NCBI GenBank assembly: GCA_964490145.1
Contig: CAZBBS010000011.1
Location: forward strand, 1-49,767
Length of the DNA stretch: 49,767 nt
Origin: Eutrophocola sp964490145
Lineage (GTDB): Bacteria; Pseudomonadota; Gammaproteobacteria; Pseudomonadales; Pseudohongiellaceae
Direction: 5' to 3'
Numbering within the stretch: position 1 is the stretch's first letter; the number at the start of each line of letters is the position of its first letter. Positions 35,232-44,016 of this stretch are shown piece after piece. The translations under genes were made by a program, and so were the position numbers. The notes beneath the pieces are model-generated. The model did not search any database, was not told the DNA's origin, and saw only the letters and a list, made by a program, of their open reading frames with translations.

Positions 35232-36544
35232 GCTTCACTGGAATCGCTCCCGTCTCCCGGACTGGCCTCCTTACGAAAATACGCAGCAAGGCTCAGGGAA
35301 AAAGCTTGCTGCGCTTTCCCTTCTATTTCCTTGAACGTGCTTCCAAGCCAGGCAGCATCAGGCAGATGACTGACTACCGGCTCGGGCAACTTGCGAATAA
35401 AGTCACTGCCTCCAGGCAGCCCCCAGGGCATTGACTGCAGCAACTGCCAGAGGGAAATACTGTCCAGCTCCCGGTTCAGTATGTATTCCCCCTCCCCGCA
35501 AGTCCTGATGATCTTTTTCTCCTGCAGAAACTCCAGGCTGGTCCCCAGCAAATCATCGTGAAAGGCCCAGTCATTTTCCAGTAACTCACGAACTGTGACG
35601 CTCACACCTTGCTGATGGTGCTGCCAGAACTTGTGCAGCAGGGCAATGATCAACAGTGACGGGTGCAACTGCCGAGTCGAGGTTCTGATCCGGTACACCG
35701 GAATCGCCCTGACCAGGTTGGCCCCAAACAGGATGACTACCCAGCACAAATACAGCCACATCAGAAATATCGGTATTGCGGCAAACGTCCCATAAACAAA
35801 TTCATAACTGGCCGTGGCAATGAACTTGCCGAAAACCCACTTCACCACGATAAATAACAAGGCCACCACCAGGCCACCGGTGAATCCATGCCGTAATCTG
35901 ACACCACAGTTAGGTACCGCCACATAGAGCAACGTGAAGGCAATGGTGGTCAGTACTGTCGGGAACAGGCTCAGCACCAGACTTCGCGCGCCCACGCTAT
36001 CAGATACTTCTGTAAATTTTTCAAACAGGGTCAACGACGTGATGTAGGAGCTGATGGCAAAACCCACGCCCAGCAGCAGCGGGCTCAGGCTCAGCACACT
36101 CCAGTACAGCAGGAAACTGGCGATTCCTTTACGAAGCTGCGCGACATCCCAGATCCGGTTGAAACTGCGCTCCACATTGACCAGCATCAGGTAGGCTGTG
36201 GCCAGCAGCATCACTGCGCCAATCCAGGTCAGATTCTTGGCCTGACTGGAAAATTCGGTGATGTACACTTCCAGTTCGCTGGAGGACGCTGGCAGTAGAC
36301 GATCAAAAATCATCCCTTGTATCTGGCTTCCAAACACCTGGAATGAAGGGAAAGCTGACAGGATGGCAAGAATCAGGGTCAGCAGGGGCACCACGGCGAA
36401 CAGGGACATATAGGTCAGGGATTTGGCATTTTCCATGCCGCTATGCGCCAGAAACTGCCTGAACACAAAAAAGATGAAGCGCCACAGGGCTCTGGGACTT
36501 GACCAGGGTTCCAGCGTATTCGCAGAGGTGTTTTCCGTATTCAT
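35228..36544 (-). CDS. YihY/BrkB family inner membrane protein
   Basis: A 438-residue polytopic membrane protein of the YihY (UPF0761) family, once misnamed ribonuclease BN. Six membrane helices lie within residues about 40-300. The family stretch MENAKSLTYMSLFAVVPLLTLILA and the motif FAAIPIFLMWLYLCWVVILFGA are clear. About 130 residues beyond the membrane core look cytoplasmic and winged-helix-like (VTVRELLENDWAFHDDLLG and so on), as in the longer members from Pseudomonas relatives. The function is unknown. The ATG at 36544 has AAGG upstream. Confidence 0.88.
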   Translation of the reverse strand: MNTENTSANTLEPWSSPRALWRFIFFVFRQFLAHSGMENAKSLTYMSLFAVVPLLTLILAILSAFPSFQVFGSQIQGMIFDRLLPASSSELEVYITEFSSQAKNLTWIGAVMLLATAYLMLVNVERSFNRIWDVAQLRKGIASFLLYWSVLSLSPLLLGVGFAISSYITSLTLFEKFTEVSDSVGARSLVLSLFPTVLTTIAFTLLYVAVPNCGVRLRHGFTGGLVVALLFIVVKWVFGKFIATASYEFVYGTFAAIPIFLMWLYLCWVVILFGANLVRAIPVYRIRTSTRQLHPSLLIIALLHKFWQHHQQGVSVTVRELLENDWAFHDDLLGTSLEFLQEKKIIRTCGEGEYILNRELDSISLWQLLQSMPWGLPGGSDFIRKLPEPVVSHLPDAAWLGSTFKEIEGKAQQAFSLSLAAYFRKEASPGDGSDSSEA

Positions 36545-36605
36545 ATTGCCTTGTTTAACCAACACAGGATGTCTACCATAGTCCCCTTTTCAGCAGGACC
36601 GGACA

Positions 36606-36956
36606 ATGACCCAGATCACTATTTATCACAATCCCCGCTGCTCAAAATCCCGACAGACACTGGAATTATTGCGGGAGAAAAATATTACACCAGAGATTAT
36701 CCTGTATCTGGATACTCCGCCATCCCGCAATGAAATCCGGACGCTTCTTGGCAAACTGGGTATCAGTGCCCGGGAATTGATACGCAAATCCGAGGAAGAC
36801 TACAAAACCCTCAATCTGTCTGATGCCTCCCTGTCAGAGGATGACCTGCTTGACGCCCTGGCCAGCCACCCCAGGCTCATCGAGCGCCCCATCGTGGTGT
36901 CCGGGAACAAGGCCGTCCTGGGACGCCCCCCTGAAAACGTACTGACACTGATCTGA
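36606..36956 (+). CDS. arsC: ArsC/YfgD family arsenate reductase-like protein
   Basis: A 116-residue thioredoxin-fold protein of the glutaredoxin-linked ArsC family. The active-site region ITIYHNPRCSKSRQTLELL holds the catalytic Cys12. The C-terminal RPIVVSGNKAVLGRPPENV supplies the conserved arginines. Members in this genomic place, beside wrbA and hda, are usually the YfgD type; direct arsenate reduction is not proven for them. It starts a arsC-wrbA-DUF2069-sppA series on the plus strand. Confidence 0.9.
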   Translation: MTQITIYHNPRCSKSRQTLELLREKNITPEIILYLDTPPSRNEIRTLLGKLGISARELIRKSEEDYKTLNLSDASLSEDDLLDALASHPRLIERPIVVSGNKAVLGRPPENVLTLI

Positions 36957-36972
36957 TGCAGGTCCTAATACC

Positions 36973-37572
36973 ATGAGCTCCCCCTATATCCTCGTATTGT
37001 ATTACTCCCAGCATGGATCAGTCCTTGAGATGGCTACCCAGATTGCTCGCGGCGTGGAATCTGTTACCGGCATGGAAGCCAGGCTGCGAACTGTACCCAA
37101 GGTTTCCACCAATATCGAAGCCACTGAGCCGGCAGTTCCGACCGAAGGAGCCGTGTATTGCACCGAGGATGATCTGGCGGGGTGTAGCGGGCTCGCACTG
37201 GGCAGTCCGACCCGATTCGGCAACATGGCAGCTGCCATGAAATATTTCCTGGACGGCACCGCCGCCCAGTGGCTGAGCGGTGCATTGGTAGACAAGCCCT
37301 GCGGCGTATTCACGTCTACTGCAGGCCTGCACGGGGGACAGGAATCCACCCTGCTCTCCATGCTGCTGCCCCTGCTTCACCATGGCATGATGTACTGTGG
37401 CCTGCCTTATACCGAAGCCGCTCTGTCCCAAACTACCACGGGGGGGACACCTTACGGCCCCACACATGTCTCCGGCATCAACGGATCGACCACCCTGTCA
37501 GAGCATGAAACGGCACTGTGCCAGGCTCTGGGCAAGCGATTGGCAAAAATAGCCCTTAAGTTGTCAAACTGA
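36973..37572 (+). CDS. wrbA: NAD(P)H:quinone oxidoreductase WrbA
   Basis: A 199-residue flavodoxin-fold FMN protein that reduces quinones by two electrons. FMN-binding motifs are the N-terminal YYSQHGSVLEMA, GSPTRFGNMAAAMKYFLDGT and STAGLHGGQESTLLSMLLPL. It sits 16 bases after the arsC-like gene and three bases before the DUF2069 gene. Confidence 0.93.
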   Translation: MSSPYILVLYYSQHGSVLEMATQIARGVESVTGMEARLRTVPKVSTNIEATEPAVPTEGAVYCTEDDLAGCSGLALGSPTRFGNMAAAMKYFLDGTAAQWLSGALVDKPCGVFTSTAGLHGGQESTLLSMLLPLLHHGMMYCGLPYTEAALSQTTTGGTPYGPTHVSGINGSTTLSEHETALCQALGKRLAKIALKLSN

Positions 37573-37575
37573 CCC

Positions 37576-37905
37576 ATGTCGACACTGGCTGCCAAAAAAC
37601 TCACCCTGGTTTGCGCGGGCCTGTTACTGCTGGCGGTGGTCTCCGGAAATATCCTGGCAGGCTTCAACCTTCTCATCCTTGTACTCCAGTGCTTTCCACT
37701 CCTTTTAACCTTTCCCGGCCTGCTGAAAAACCGCACGCGTAGTATTCAGTGGCTGTGCTTTCTCGATCTGTTTTTCCTGACCCACGGGATTCTGAAGGCC
37801 TTCACCCCCGGTCAGTTCATTCCCGGTATTGCGGAGGCTGTGATTTGTGTGGCTCTGTTTGTTTCAGCTATCATTTTTATCCGGTCTCTACGCCAAACTC
37901 CCTAA
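37576..37905 (+). CDS. DUF2069 family inner membrane protein
   Basis: A 109-residue hydrophobic protein with four predicted membrane helices (about 10-27, 30-48, 58-75 and 82-103). The motif GLLKNRTRSIQWLCFLDLFF is typical of DUF2069. No function is known. It follows wrbA by three bases, suggesting coupled translation, and this pairing is conserved in Pseudomonas relatives. Confidence 0.85.
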   Translation: MSTLAAKKLTLVCAGLLLLAVVSGNILAGFNLLILVLQCFPLLLTFPGLLKNRTRSIQWLCFLDLFFLTHGILKAFTPGQFIPGIAEAVICVALFVSAIIFIRSLRQTP

Positions 37906-37931
37906 TCACCCTACTTTCAGGTTAATCTGCC

Positions 37932-39815
37932 ATGGCAAAACCCACCTCCACCCTGGGCCGTTTTTTTTCCGGACTGGCCATGCTGTATCGGGGATTTCGC
38001 AGTGTCATCCTCAACCTGCTCTTTATTTTTCTGATCCTGCTTTTTCTGGACTCCCTGATTGGGGAAGCGCCTGTCATGGTGCAGCCCGGAAGCGCCCTGC
38101 TGCTGAATCCTGACGGCACACTTGTAGACCAGCTGACCTTTGTCGACCCTCTGGATGCACTGGTCGCCGACTCCCTCGACTCGGACATACAAAATAAGGA
38201 AGTCCTGTTGCAGGACGTCCTTGATGCCATCAACCTGGCGGCTGAAGACAGCAACATCTCATCTCTCGTGATGGTCCTGAACAATCTGCAGTCCTCAGGT
38301 TTGAGCAAACTCCAGGACGTTGCCCGGGCCCTGGATAATTTCAGGGCAAGCGGCAAGACGGTATATGCCTACGGCGACAGTTTTACACAGGGTCAATACT
38401 ATCTCGCCGCTCATGCTGACGAATTGATCCTCAATCCCATGGGCGATATAGATCTTGAAGGCTTCAGCAGCTACCAGCTGTTTTTTCGTGACGCCCTGGA
38501 CAAGCTGGGCGTGAATGTCCACGTATTCCGGGTAGGCGAGTACAAATCAGCAGTCGAGCCTTACACGCGCAATGACATGTCTGCCGAGGCCCGGGAGGCC
38601 AGCGAAGACTGGCTCGGGGATCTCTGGTCAATCTATCTTCAGGATGTCACCGCTGCCCGCCAGCTCGAACCGGGCTACCTGACTGAACACATCGACAGTC
38701 TTGACAGAAAACTCGCTGAATACAATGGCGACAGTGCCACAATGAACCTGGAAAGCCGCCTGGTTGACGAACTCATGGACCGTACTCAGGCAACGGAATA
38801 CCTGAAACGGGTCATCGGAACCGGATACAGCGGCAACGAATTCCAGCACATCGATTTTGCCAGTTACCTTGCAGCACAACAGGATCAGCTGGATCTTGAG
38901 CAGGCTCACGACAGTCAGGTTGGCATTATTGTCGCCAGCGGCCAGATATTTGACGGCTACCGCGACCCCGGTGAAATCGGAGGTGACTCCCTGGCCGAAC
39001 TCATACAGCAGGCAAGAGAAGACAGCGCCATCAAGGCCATTGTTCTGCGAATAGACAGCGGCGGCGGCAGTGCCTTCGCGTCGGAAATTATCCGCCGGGA
39101 ACTGGCCCTGCTACGGCAGGAAGGCAAGCCGCTGGTCGTCTCCATGGGCAGCGTGGCCGCATCAGGCGGCTACTGGATTGCCACTCCCGCCAACGAAATC
39201 TGGGCCAGTAACAGCACCATTACTGGATCTATCGGCATCTTCGGGATTTACCCGACCTTTGAGGAAAGTTTTGAAAAACTGGGCCTGCATACCGATGGAG
39301 TGGGCACCACAGACCTGGCTGGCAGCCTTGCTATTGGTCGAAACCTGCCGCCAAGAATGGAAACCATCTTGCAGTTGCAGCTTGATGATGGCTATCGACG
39401 CTTCATCAGCCTGGTCGCGCAGTCCCGGGATATGACTGTGGACGAAGCCGATGCCGTTGCCCGGGGGCGGGTATGGTCCGGTCAGGACGCCCTGGAATCC
39501 GGGTTGGTGGACAACCTGGGCGACCTGGACTCTGCTGTAAACGCCGCCGCCCGCCTGGCCGATCTGGACGACTATGGCACCGTTGTGGTCGAACAGGCCC
39601 TGAGCCCTGCCCAGCAATTTATAAAGGAAATGGCAGGCAACGCACTGGTCAGGATGAACCATGGACACACTGCCATTTATTCACCCACTCCTCTGAATGT
39701 ACTGCAGGGTTTTTATGCCAGGTTAAACCGGGATATTCAGACACTCCTGGACTTCAATGACCCAAACGGTCTGTACCTGCACTGCCAGGAATGTTCGACA
39801 ACCCCGGCGTTTTGA
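37932..39815 (+). CDS. sppA: signal peptide peptidase SppA, 67K type (protease IV)
   Basis: SppA degrades cleaved signal peptides at the inner membrane. The 627-residue protein is the long, tandem-domain type. One membrane anchor lies near residues 22-43. The N-terminal domain carries the catalytic Lys in VGEYKSAVEPYTR (about 207). The C-terminal domain carries the nucleophilic Ser in MGSVAASGGYWIATPANEI (about 413). Other conserved stretches are IVLRIDSGGGSAFASE and NSTITGSIGIFG. It follows DUF2069 by 26 bases and is convergent with hda. Confidence 0.95.
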   Translation: MAKPTSTLGRFFSGLAMLYRGFRSVILNLLFIFLILLFLDSLIGEAPVMVQPGSALLLNPDGTLVDQLTFVDPLDALVADSLDSDIQNKEVLLQDVLDAINLAAEDSNISSLVMVLNNLQSSGLSKLQDVARALDNFRASGKTVYAYGDSFTQGQYYLAAHADELILNPMGDIDLEGFSSYQLFFRDALDKLGVNVHVFRVGEYKSAVEPYTRNDMSAEAREASEDWLGDLWSIYLQDVTAARQLEPGYLTEHIDSLDRKLAEYNGDSATMNLESRLVDELMDRTQATEYLKRVIGTGYSGNEFQHIDFASYLAAQQDQLDLEQAHDSQVGIIVASGQIFDGYRDPGEIGGDSLAELIQQAREDSAIKAIVLRIDSGGGSAFASEIIRRELALLRQEGKPLVVSMGSVAASGGYWIATPANEIWASNSTITGSIGIFGIYPTFEESFEKLGLHTDGVGTTDLAGSLAIGRNLPPRMETILQLQLDDGYRRFISLVAQSRDMTVDEADAVARGRVWSGQDALESGLVDNLGDLDSAVNAAARLADLDDYGTVVVEQALSPAQQFIKEMAGNALVRMNHGHTAIYSPTPLNVLQGFYARLNRDIQTLLDFNDPNGLYLHCQECSTTPAF

Positions 39816-39851
39816 TATGCACCGCTTTTGATGGCGACTGGCAAAAAGTAA

Positions 39852-40559
39852 TCAGGCTTGCCAGCCCATGACCTGCCTGACGAATGCCGTGGTCAAGCGC
39901 TTCTTTTCAGCAAGCGATAACTGATCAAGACGCTCCAGCACTTCCAGAAGGCTTTGCAGATTCCTCGGGTGACGGTGATAGAGATACTGAAGCACATCCA
40001 CAGGAATTGGCATATTCATGGTTTCAGCCCGTTGCTGTAATGCTTCAAGCTTCTCATCATCATCCAGTTCGTGGAGATGATAAACCATTCCCCATGACAG
40101 ACGTGATGCCAGGTCAGGCAGGGAAAAATCCAGGGCCCGCGGTGCCGAGGTGGCACTTATAACCAGCTTTACGCCAGCATCCCGTGCCCGGTTAAAAAAG
40201 GCAAACAGACTTTCCTCCCAGGCCGCATCGCCAAGAAGCGTCTGGATATCATCGATACAGATAAGGTCCATGTGATGCAGGGAACTGAACACCTCCGGGC
40301 CGAACATCCTGATCTTGCCTGTAGCCAGGTACAGTGCCTGCCGGGCTCCGCTTTCCTCACAGGCATGGCATAGCGCCTGAAGCAAATGAGACTTGCCCGT
40401 CCCTTCCTTCCCCCAGATAAAGACCATGCTGTCGTCACTCAGGGGAAGGGACTGCAGCACTTCAAGCAATTCCGCGTTTTTGGGGGAAACCAGAAAATTG
40501 TGAAAGGTCGATCTTTCAGAAACGGAAAAATCAAAAGGCAATTGAGGAGTAAAATTCAT
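39852..40559 (-). CDS. hda: DnaA regulatory inactivator Hda
   Basis: Hda binds the DNA-loaded beta clamp and stimulates hydrolysis of DnaA-bound ATP, preventing re-initiation. The 235-residue protein starts with a clamp-binding motif QLPFDFSV. It has an AAA+ core with WGKEGTGKSHLLQAL, Walker B LICIDDIQTLLGD, sensor 1 VISATSAPRAL and the C-terminal RHPRNLQSLLEVLERLD. A DUF2066 gene lies 29 bases upstream on the same strand. Confidence 0.94.
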   Translation of the reverse strand: MNFTPQLPFDFSVSERSTFHNFLVSPKNAELLEVLQSLPLSDDSMVFIWGKEGTGKSHLLQALCHACEESGARQALYLATGKIRMFGPEVFSSLHHMDLICIDDIQTLLGDAAWEESLFAFFNRARDAGVKLVISATSAPRALDFSLPDLASRLSWGMVYHLHELDDDEKLEALQQRAETMNMPIPVDVLQYLYHRHPRNLQSLLEVLERLDQLSLAEKKRLTTAFVRQVMGWQA

Positions 40560-40588
40560 GTTTCGTCAGCAAAACAGTTGTCAGTGTT

Positions 40589-41722
40589 CTAGTGAACCCA
40601 CTGATAATTCATATGGACAAGATTATCGTTTCTGACCAGTTCACTTGATGGCACCAGGTTCCTGTTTAACGCAATGGTTTCCACCAGCTGCCTTAATTGT
40701 CCACCGGTCACCAGTTTCAACTGCACCGTTTCCTGGTTAATGGCAGCAACCTGCACATTATTTACATCTGTCAGCTGGCCCACGTAGCCCAAAAGACCCG
40801 CATAATCCTCTACGGTTGAGATTCCGGTAACCGTCAGGTTAACTTCCATGCTGCTTTCCGTACCTGAAAGCAGCACCGCATAATAGGCCGACAATTCCCG
40901 TGCGGCCAGATCAACACTGTCCGTGATAAAACTGGTCATATCTGATTCAAAACTTTCCAGCTCCAGAACCTGGTTTCGAAAAAGGTAGTTCCCCCTGCCG
41001 TATATTTCGCCATTAAGACTTCTGAAAATCCGCATGACCAGAACACTCTCACTCTGGTAACGACTGGTCGCTTCAAGCAAGATATCGGCATGCATATCCC
41101 ATACATCGCCAACAGACACGGCCCGACGATCCTCGAGATCAAGAATTGGCAGAAGTATAGGCAGTCCCCGTGCAGCTGCCTGCTGATCAACAATGCCCAT
41201 CACATCCCTGAAATCATCATTATTCGCCCCAACAAGCTGACGTTCACCAAGTTCATCCTGTATTACCATCCATATCAGCGTGTATGGCCGATTACCCGGC
41301 CATAAGGGCACACCGGCAGAATCCAGCAGGCTCAACACTTCAGGTTCAAAAAAATTAACACTCATGGCAATGCCCGGCTGCTGGTCAGTGTTGCCGTCAC
41401 CATTATCCAGTGCCTGGTATGACCAGGTATCAACATAATCATCTGCAACACTCAAACCACGGCGAATCTGCGGAAGGTCCAGCACCTGGCGATTTCCGGT
41501 AATTTTGACCAGAACCTGCCTGAGTGCATCAGCAAAGCCCCGCAGTCTTTCCCGTTCATTATCCCGGGACTGCACAATCACTTCACCCTGGTAAAGCTCC
41601 TGCACCTCTACAGCATGCACCTTGTCTACCATCCCGAAAACAGCCAGCAGTACCCATTGGCATACGAAAATTCGCAGCCCCTTGGACAATGACTTTTTTA
41701 CTGTAAAATCAAGGTGTTTCAT
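40589..41722 (-). CDS. DUF2066 domain-containing exported protein
   Basis: A 377-residue protein of unknown function. A probable signal peptide covers residues about 1-38 (hydrophobic core FVCQWVLLAVFGMV). The DUF2066 region follows, with the typical SRDNERERLRGFADALRQVLVKITG near the N-terminus and alternating beta-strand segments to the end. The ATG at 41722 is preferred to a TTG three codons upstream. In Pseudomonas this family also neighbours hda, so a shared envelope or division role is possible but unproven. Confidence 0.85.
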   Translation of the reverse strand: MKHLDFTVKKSLSKGLRIFVCQWVLLAVFGMVDKVHAVEVQELYQGEVIVQSRDNERERLRGFADALRQVLVKITGNRQVLDLPQIRRGLSVADDYVDTWSYQALDNGDGNTDQQPGIAMSVNFFEPEVLSLLDSAGVPLWPGNRPYTLIWMVIQDELGERQLVGANNDDFRDVMGIVDQQAAARGLPILLPILDLEDRRAVSVGDVWDMHADILLEATSRYQSESVLVMRIFRSLNGEIYGRGNYLFRNQVLELESFESDMTSFITDSVDLAARELSAYYAVLLSGTESSMEVNLTVTGISTVEDYAGLLGYVGQLTDVNNVQVAAINQETVQLKLVTGGQLRQLVETIALNRNLVPSSELVRNDNLVHMNYQWVH

Positions 41723-41862
41723 GGCATGCAATCATAACTGATAAGCATCTGAACAACCATGGCTAACCAGCATCATTGCTGCTCCGGGAACCTGCGGGCA
41801 ATAGCGATTTCCAACATACTATGCAGACTATTTTTTTCTTATCGTCATGGTACCCGTCATCC

Positions 41863-42597
41863 ATGAACTACCAGGCTCGAAAAGCACTGGTTCTGTCATT
41901 CATGCTTGGCCTTTGCGCAGGGTCACAGGCCGAACCAGTCCGTGAGTTTACAGCTGATTACCGGGCCAAATACGGTGCCTTTCAGGCGAATGCACATCGA
42001 GAACTGCGGCAGGACGGGGAAAATGCCTATCTGATGACAAGCTCCATAGCCTTGACCCTGCTCGGTAAAAATCTCAGCAGTATCCATGAGCAAAGCTCGC
42101 TTGAAGTGACAGATGCCAATACATCATTACGCCCCTTGGCATATCACTACCGGCAGCAGGGACTGGGAAAACGCCAGAGAAGCATCCAGTTTGACTGGCA
42201 TCTCAATCAGGCCATCGCTGCCGAGGGTAAACATGAAGCCATTCTTCCGCTGGCGCCAGGATACACCGACAACCTGACTGCCTACCTGGAAATCGCCCGG
42301 CAACTTGAACTTGGCAGGAAAGACATCCACTACACAGGCATTGAAAAAGGAGAAGTGAAAGCTTTCCATTTTCAGGTGGAAGATGAGGTCGTTCTCCCAA
42401 CCCCCCTCGGGAATATAAACACCATACAACTGACAAAAATCCGGGATGAAAAAAGTAATCGCCAGACCTCACTATGGCTTGCACCTGAATGGGAGTATCT
42501 TCTGGTGAAACTGGTCCAGAGCGAACCTGGTGAAAAACGCCTGCAGCTTGAGCTGACCAGCGCCAATATTGATGGCAAACCGTTGCAGGCAGATTAA
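41863..42597 (+). CDS. DUF3108 domain-containing exported protein
   Basis: A 244-residue periplasmic protein of unknown function. The ATG at 41863 gives a clean signal peptide (MNYQARKALVLSFMLGLCAG, cleavage near SQA-EP). The mature part matches DUF3108 with FTADYRAKYGAFQANAHREL, RSIQFDWHLNQAI and TSLWLAPEWEYLLVKLVQ. It is mostly beta strand. No strong Shine-Dalgarno is seen, and an ATG at 41821 is an alternative start. In Pseudomonas this gene follows purM-purN, which are absent here. Confidence 0.82.
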   Translation: MNYQARKALVLSFMLGLCAGSQAEPVREFTADYRAKYGAFQANAHRELRQDGENAYLMTSSIALTLLGKNLSSIHEQSSLEVTDANTSLRPLAYHYRQQGLGKRQRSIQFDWHLNQAIAAEGKHEAILPLAPGYTDNLTAYLEIARQLELGRKDIHYTGIEKGEVKAFHFQVEDEVVLPTPLGNINTIQLTKIRDEKSNRQTSLWLAPEWEYLLVKLVQSEPGEKRLQLELTSANIDGKPLQAD

Positions 42598-42632
42598 TCG
42601 CTGCCACCGTTTCCTGATACTGTCAGCCGGAT

Positions 42633-43286
42633 CTATTCAGGCTCAGATGGCCTGCTTTGAGCATCCAACTGCACCCACCGCTTCATTATCGATGGTCCCA
42701 GCAAGGCCAGGTCGGCGGGCGTGTCTATATCAGATACCGTGGAAAGTTCCTGCCACTGCAATCCCTGCCTGGCCAGCTTGCTACGTGTCTGGGCCATGAC
42801 CCGCCCGGTTCCCCAGTCGATTTCCCGGAACAGCCCAGGTTCCGACTGCCGCAAACCGATCAGGACATATCCACCGTCTGCCGCAGGCCCAAAGACCGCA
42901 TCAGCCCCCTCTTCCAGTACCTTGAATGCGGACTCTAGATAGGCCGTATCCAGTTGTGGACAATCACAGCCAATCAGAACGGCGAAATCATGATTCAACA
43001 GGGCGTCATCCATGGCTGCGCCCATACGCCGCCCAAGATCACCCTCCACCTGGGAATGACGTGAACCTTCAAAGCTACGGAAATCAGCATGTTCCAGGTC
43101 GCCATCAATCCAGCACTGCCTGGCAACGCCTTGCTGTGCGTTAACCAGGGCTATTTGCTGTTCCAGAAGCACCCGGTAAAGAGACAACGCACGATCAGGT
43201 CCGATTTCAGGAACAAGACGGGTTTTGACCTGACCAATGACTGGCTCCCTGGCAAACAGCAGGAGGGCGCCACCCGGCCTAGACAT
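42633..43286 (-). CDS. TIGR04282-type glycosyltransferase (arsenosugar cluster)
   Basis: A 217-residue GT-A fold protein of the family found with arsS. Motifs are LLLFAREPVIGQVKTRLVPEIG (nucleotide-sugar binding, resembling CofC/MobA), VLIGCDCPQLD (the metal-binding acidic motif), FGPAADGGYVLIGL and VSDIDTPADL. The ATG at 43286 overlaps the stop of the upstream glycosyltransferase by eight bases (ATGTCTAG), which suggests coupled translation. The longer frame to 43433 is antisense to nothing useful and lacks similarity. The sugar donor and acceptor are unknown. Confidence 0.88.
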   Translation of the reverse strand: MSRPGGALLLFAREPVIGQVKTRLVPEIGPDRALSLYRVLLEQQIALVNAQQGVARQCWIDGDLEHADFRSFEGSRHSQVEGDLGRRMGAAMDDALLNHDFAVLIGCDCPQLDTAYLESAFKVLEEGADAVFGPAADGGYVLIGLRQSEPGLFREIDWGTGRVMAQTRSKLARQGLQWQELSTVSDIDTPADLALLGPSIMKRWVQLDAQSRPSEPE

Positions 43287-44001
43287 TGTCGCTTGAACCG
43301 CTTTCATCACTGGCGGCCGGATAATAAAGCTTCGCCAGTTTCTCAGGGCTACGTCCCAGGAAATACCCCAAACGCAGGTACCACATGAACGCGATGGTCT
43401 TGAGCACGCCATGCTTGTGCCAGCGCCGTGCACTGACTCCCAGCTTTTCCTGCAAACACAGAGGCCTGGAGAAATTCAGCAAGTCCTTGCTGATCGCAAC
43501 ATCCTCCATCAGGGATATATCCCGGTATCCGCCAATTCGGTGGAAAAGGTCTCTGTGCACAAAAATCCCCTGGTCCCCTGTTGCCACACCCGTGAGGCGG
43601 CTCCGCCTGTTCATCATCCAGGCGATCAATCCGTAGATGAGACCCGGCTGGTCCAGGTAAACATCAAATCTGCCCCAGGCATGCTTCGGGTCAGCCAGCA
43701 GCTGCGGGATTCGGTGCAGACCTTCAGGCGGCAGTATGGCATCTGCATGCAGAAACAACAGGATGTCATGACTGGCATTGTCTGCCCCCAGGTTCATCTG
43801 ACGGCTGCGGCCGGTACCACTGATAAGTACACGGTCGGACAGCTTCCTGGCAACGGTCATTGAACCATCCCTGCTGCCGCCATCAACAACCACGACTTCG
43901 TGACCGTCCTGTCGGTACGACTGCAGCTGTGCTAACAGTTGACCCAGGGAACTGGCGTCATTCAGGACCGGGATAATGATGCTGATATACGGAAATGACA
44001 T
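43279..44001 (-). CDS. TIGR04283-type family 2 glycosyltransferase (arsenosugar cluster)
   Basis: A 240-residue GT2 enzyme. The N-terminal domain has SIIIPVLNDASSLGQLL, VVVDGGSRDGSM, GRSRQMNLGADNAS and the metal-binding FLHADAILP. The acceptor half contains GDQGIFVHRDLFHRIGGYRD and LMEDVAISKDL. These features define the family that accompanies arsS. It lies between arsS (15 bases upstream) and the TIGR04282 enzyme (overlapping). The substrate is unproven. Confidence 0.9.
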   Translation of the reverse strand: MSFPYISIIIPVLNDASSLGQLLAQLQSYRQDGHEVVVVDGGSRDGSMTVARKLSDRVLISGTGRSRQMNLGADNASHDILLFLHADAILPPEGLHRIPQLLADPKHAWGRFDVYLDQPGLIYGLIAWMMNRRSRLTGVATGDQGIFVHRDLFHRIGGYRDISLMEDVAISKDLLNFSRPLCLQEKLGVSARRWHKHGVLKTIAFMWYLRLGYFLGRSPEKLAKLYYPAASDESGSSDNV

Positions 44002-44016
44002 CGAATATGCCGGCTG

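Noticed and set aside
35228..36544. Ribonuclease BN
   Set aside because: The YihY family was once mislabelled RNase BN; the protein is a membrane protein without nuclease motifs.
36606..36956. arsC as part of an arsenic resistance operon with arsS
   Set aside because: It is about 6 kb from arsS, on the other strand, and in the conserved yfgD-wrbA-DUF2069 context without arsR or arsB.
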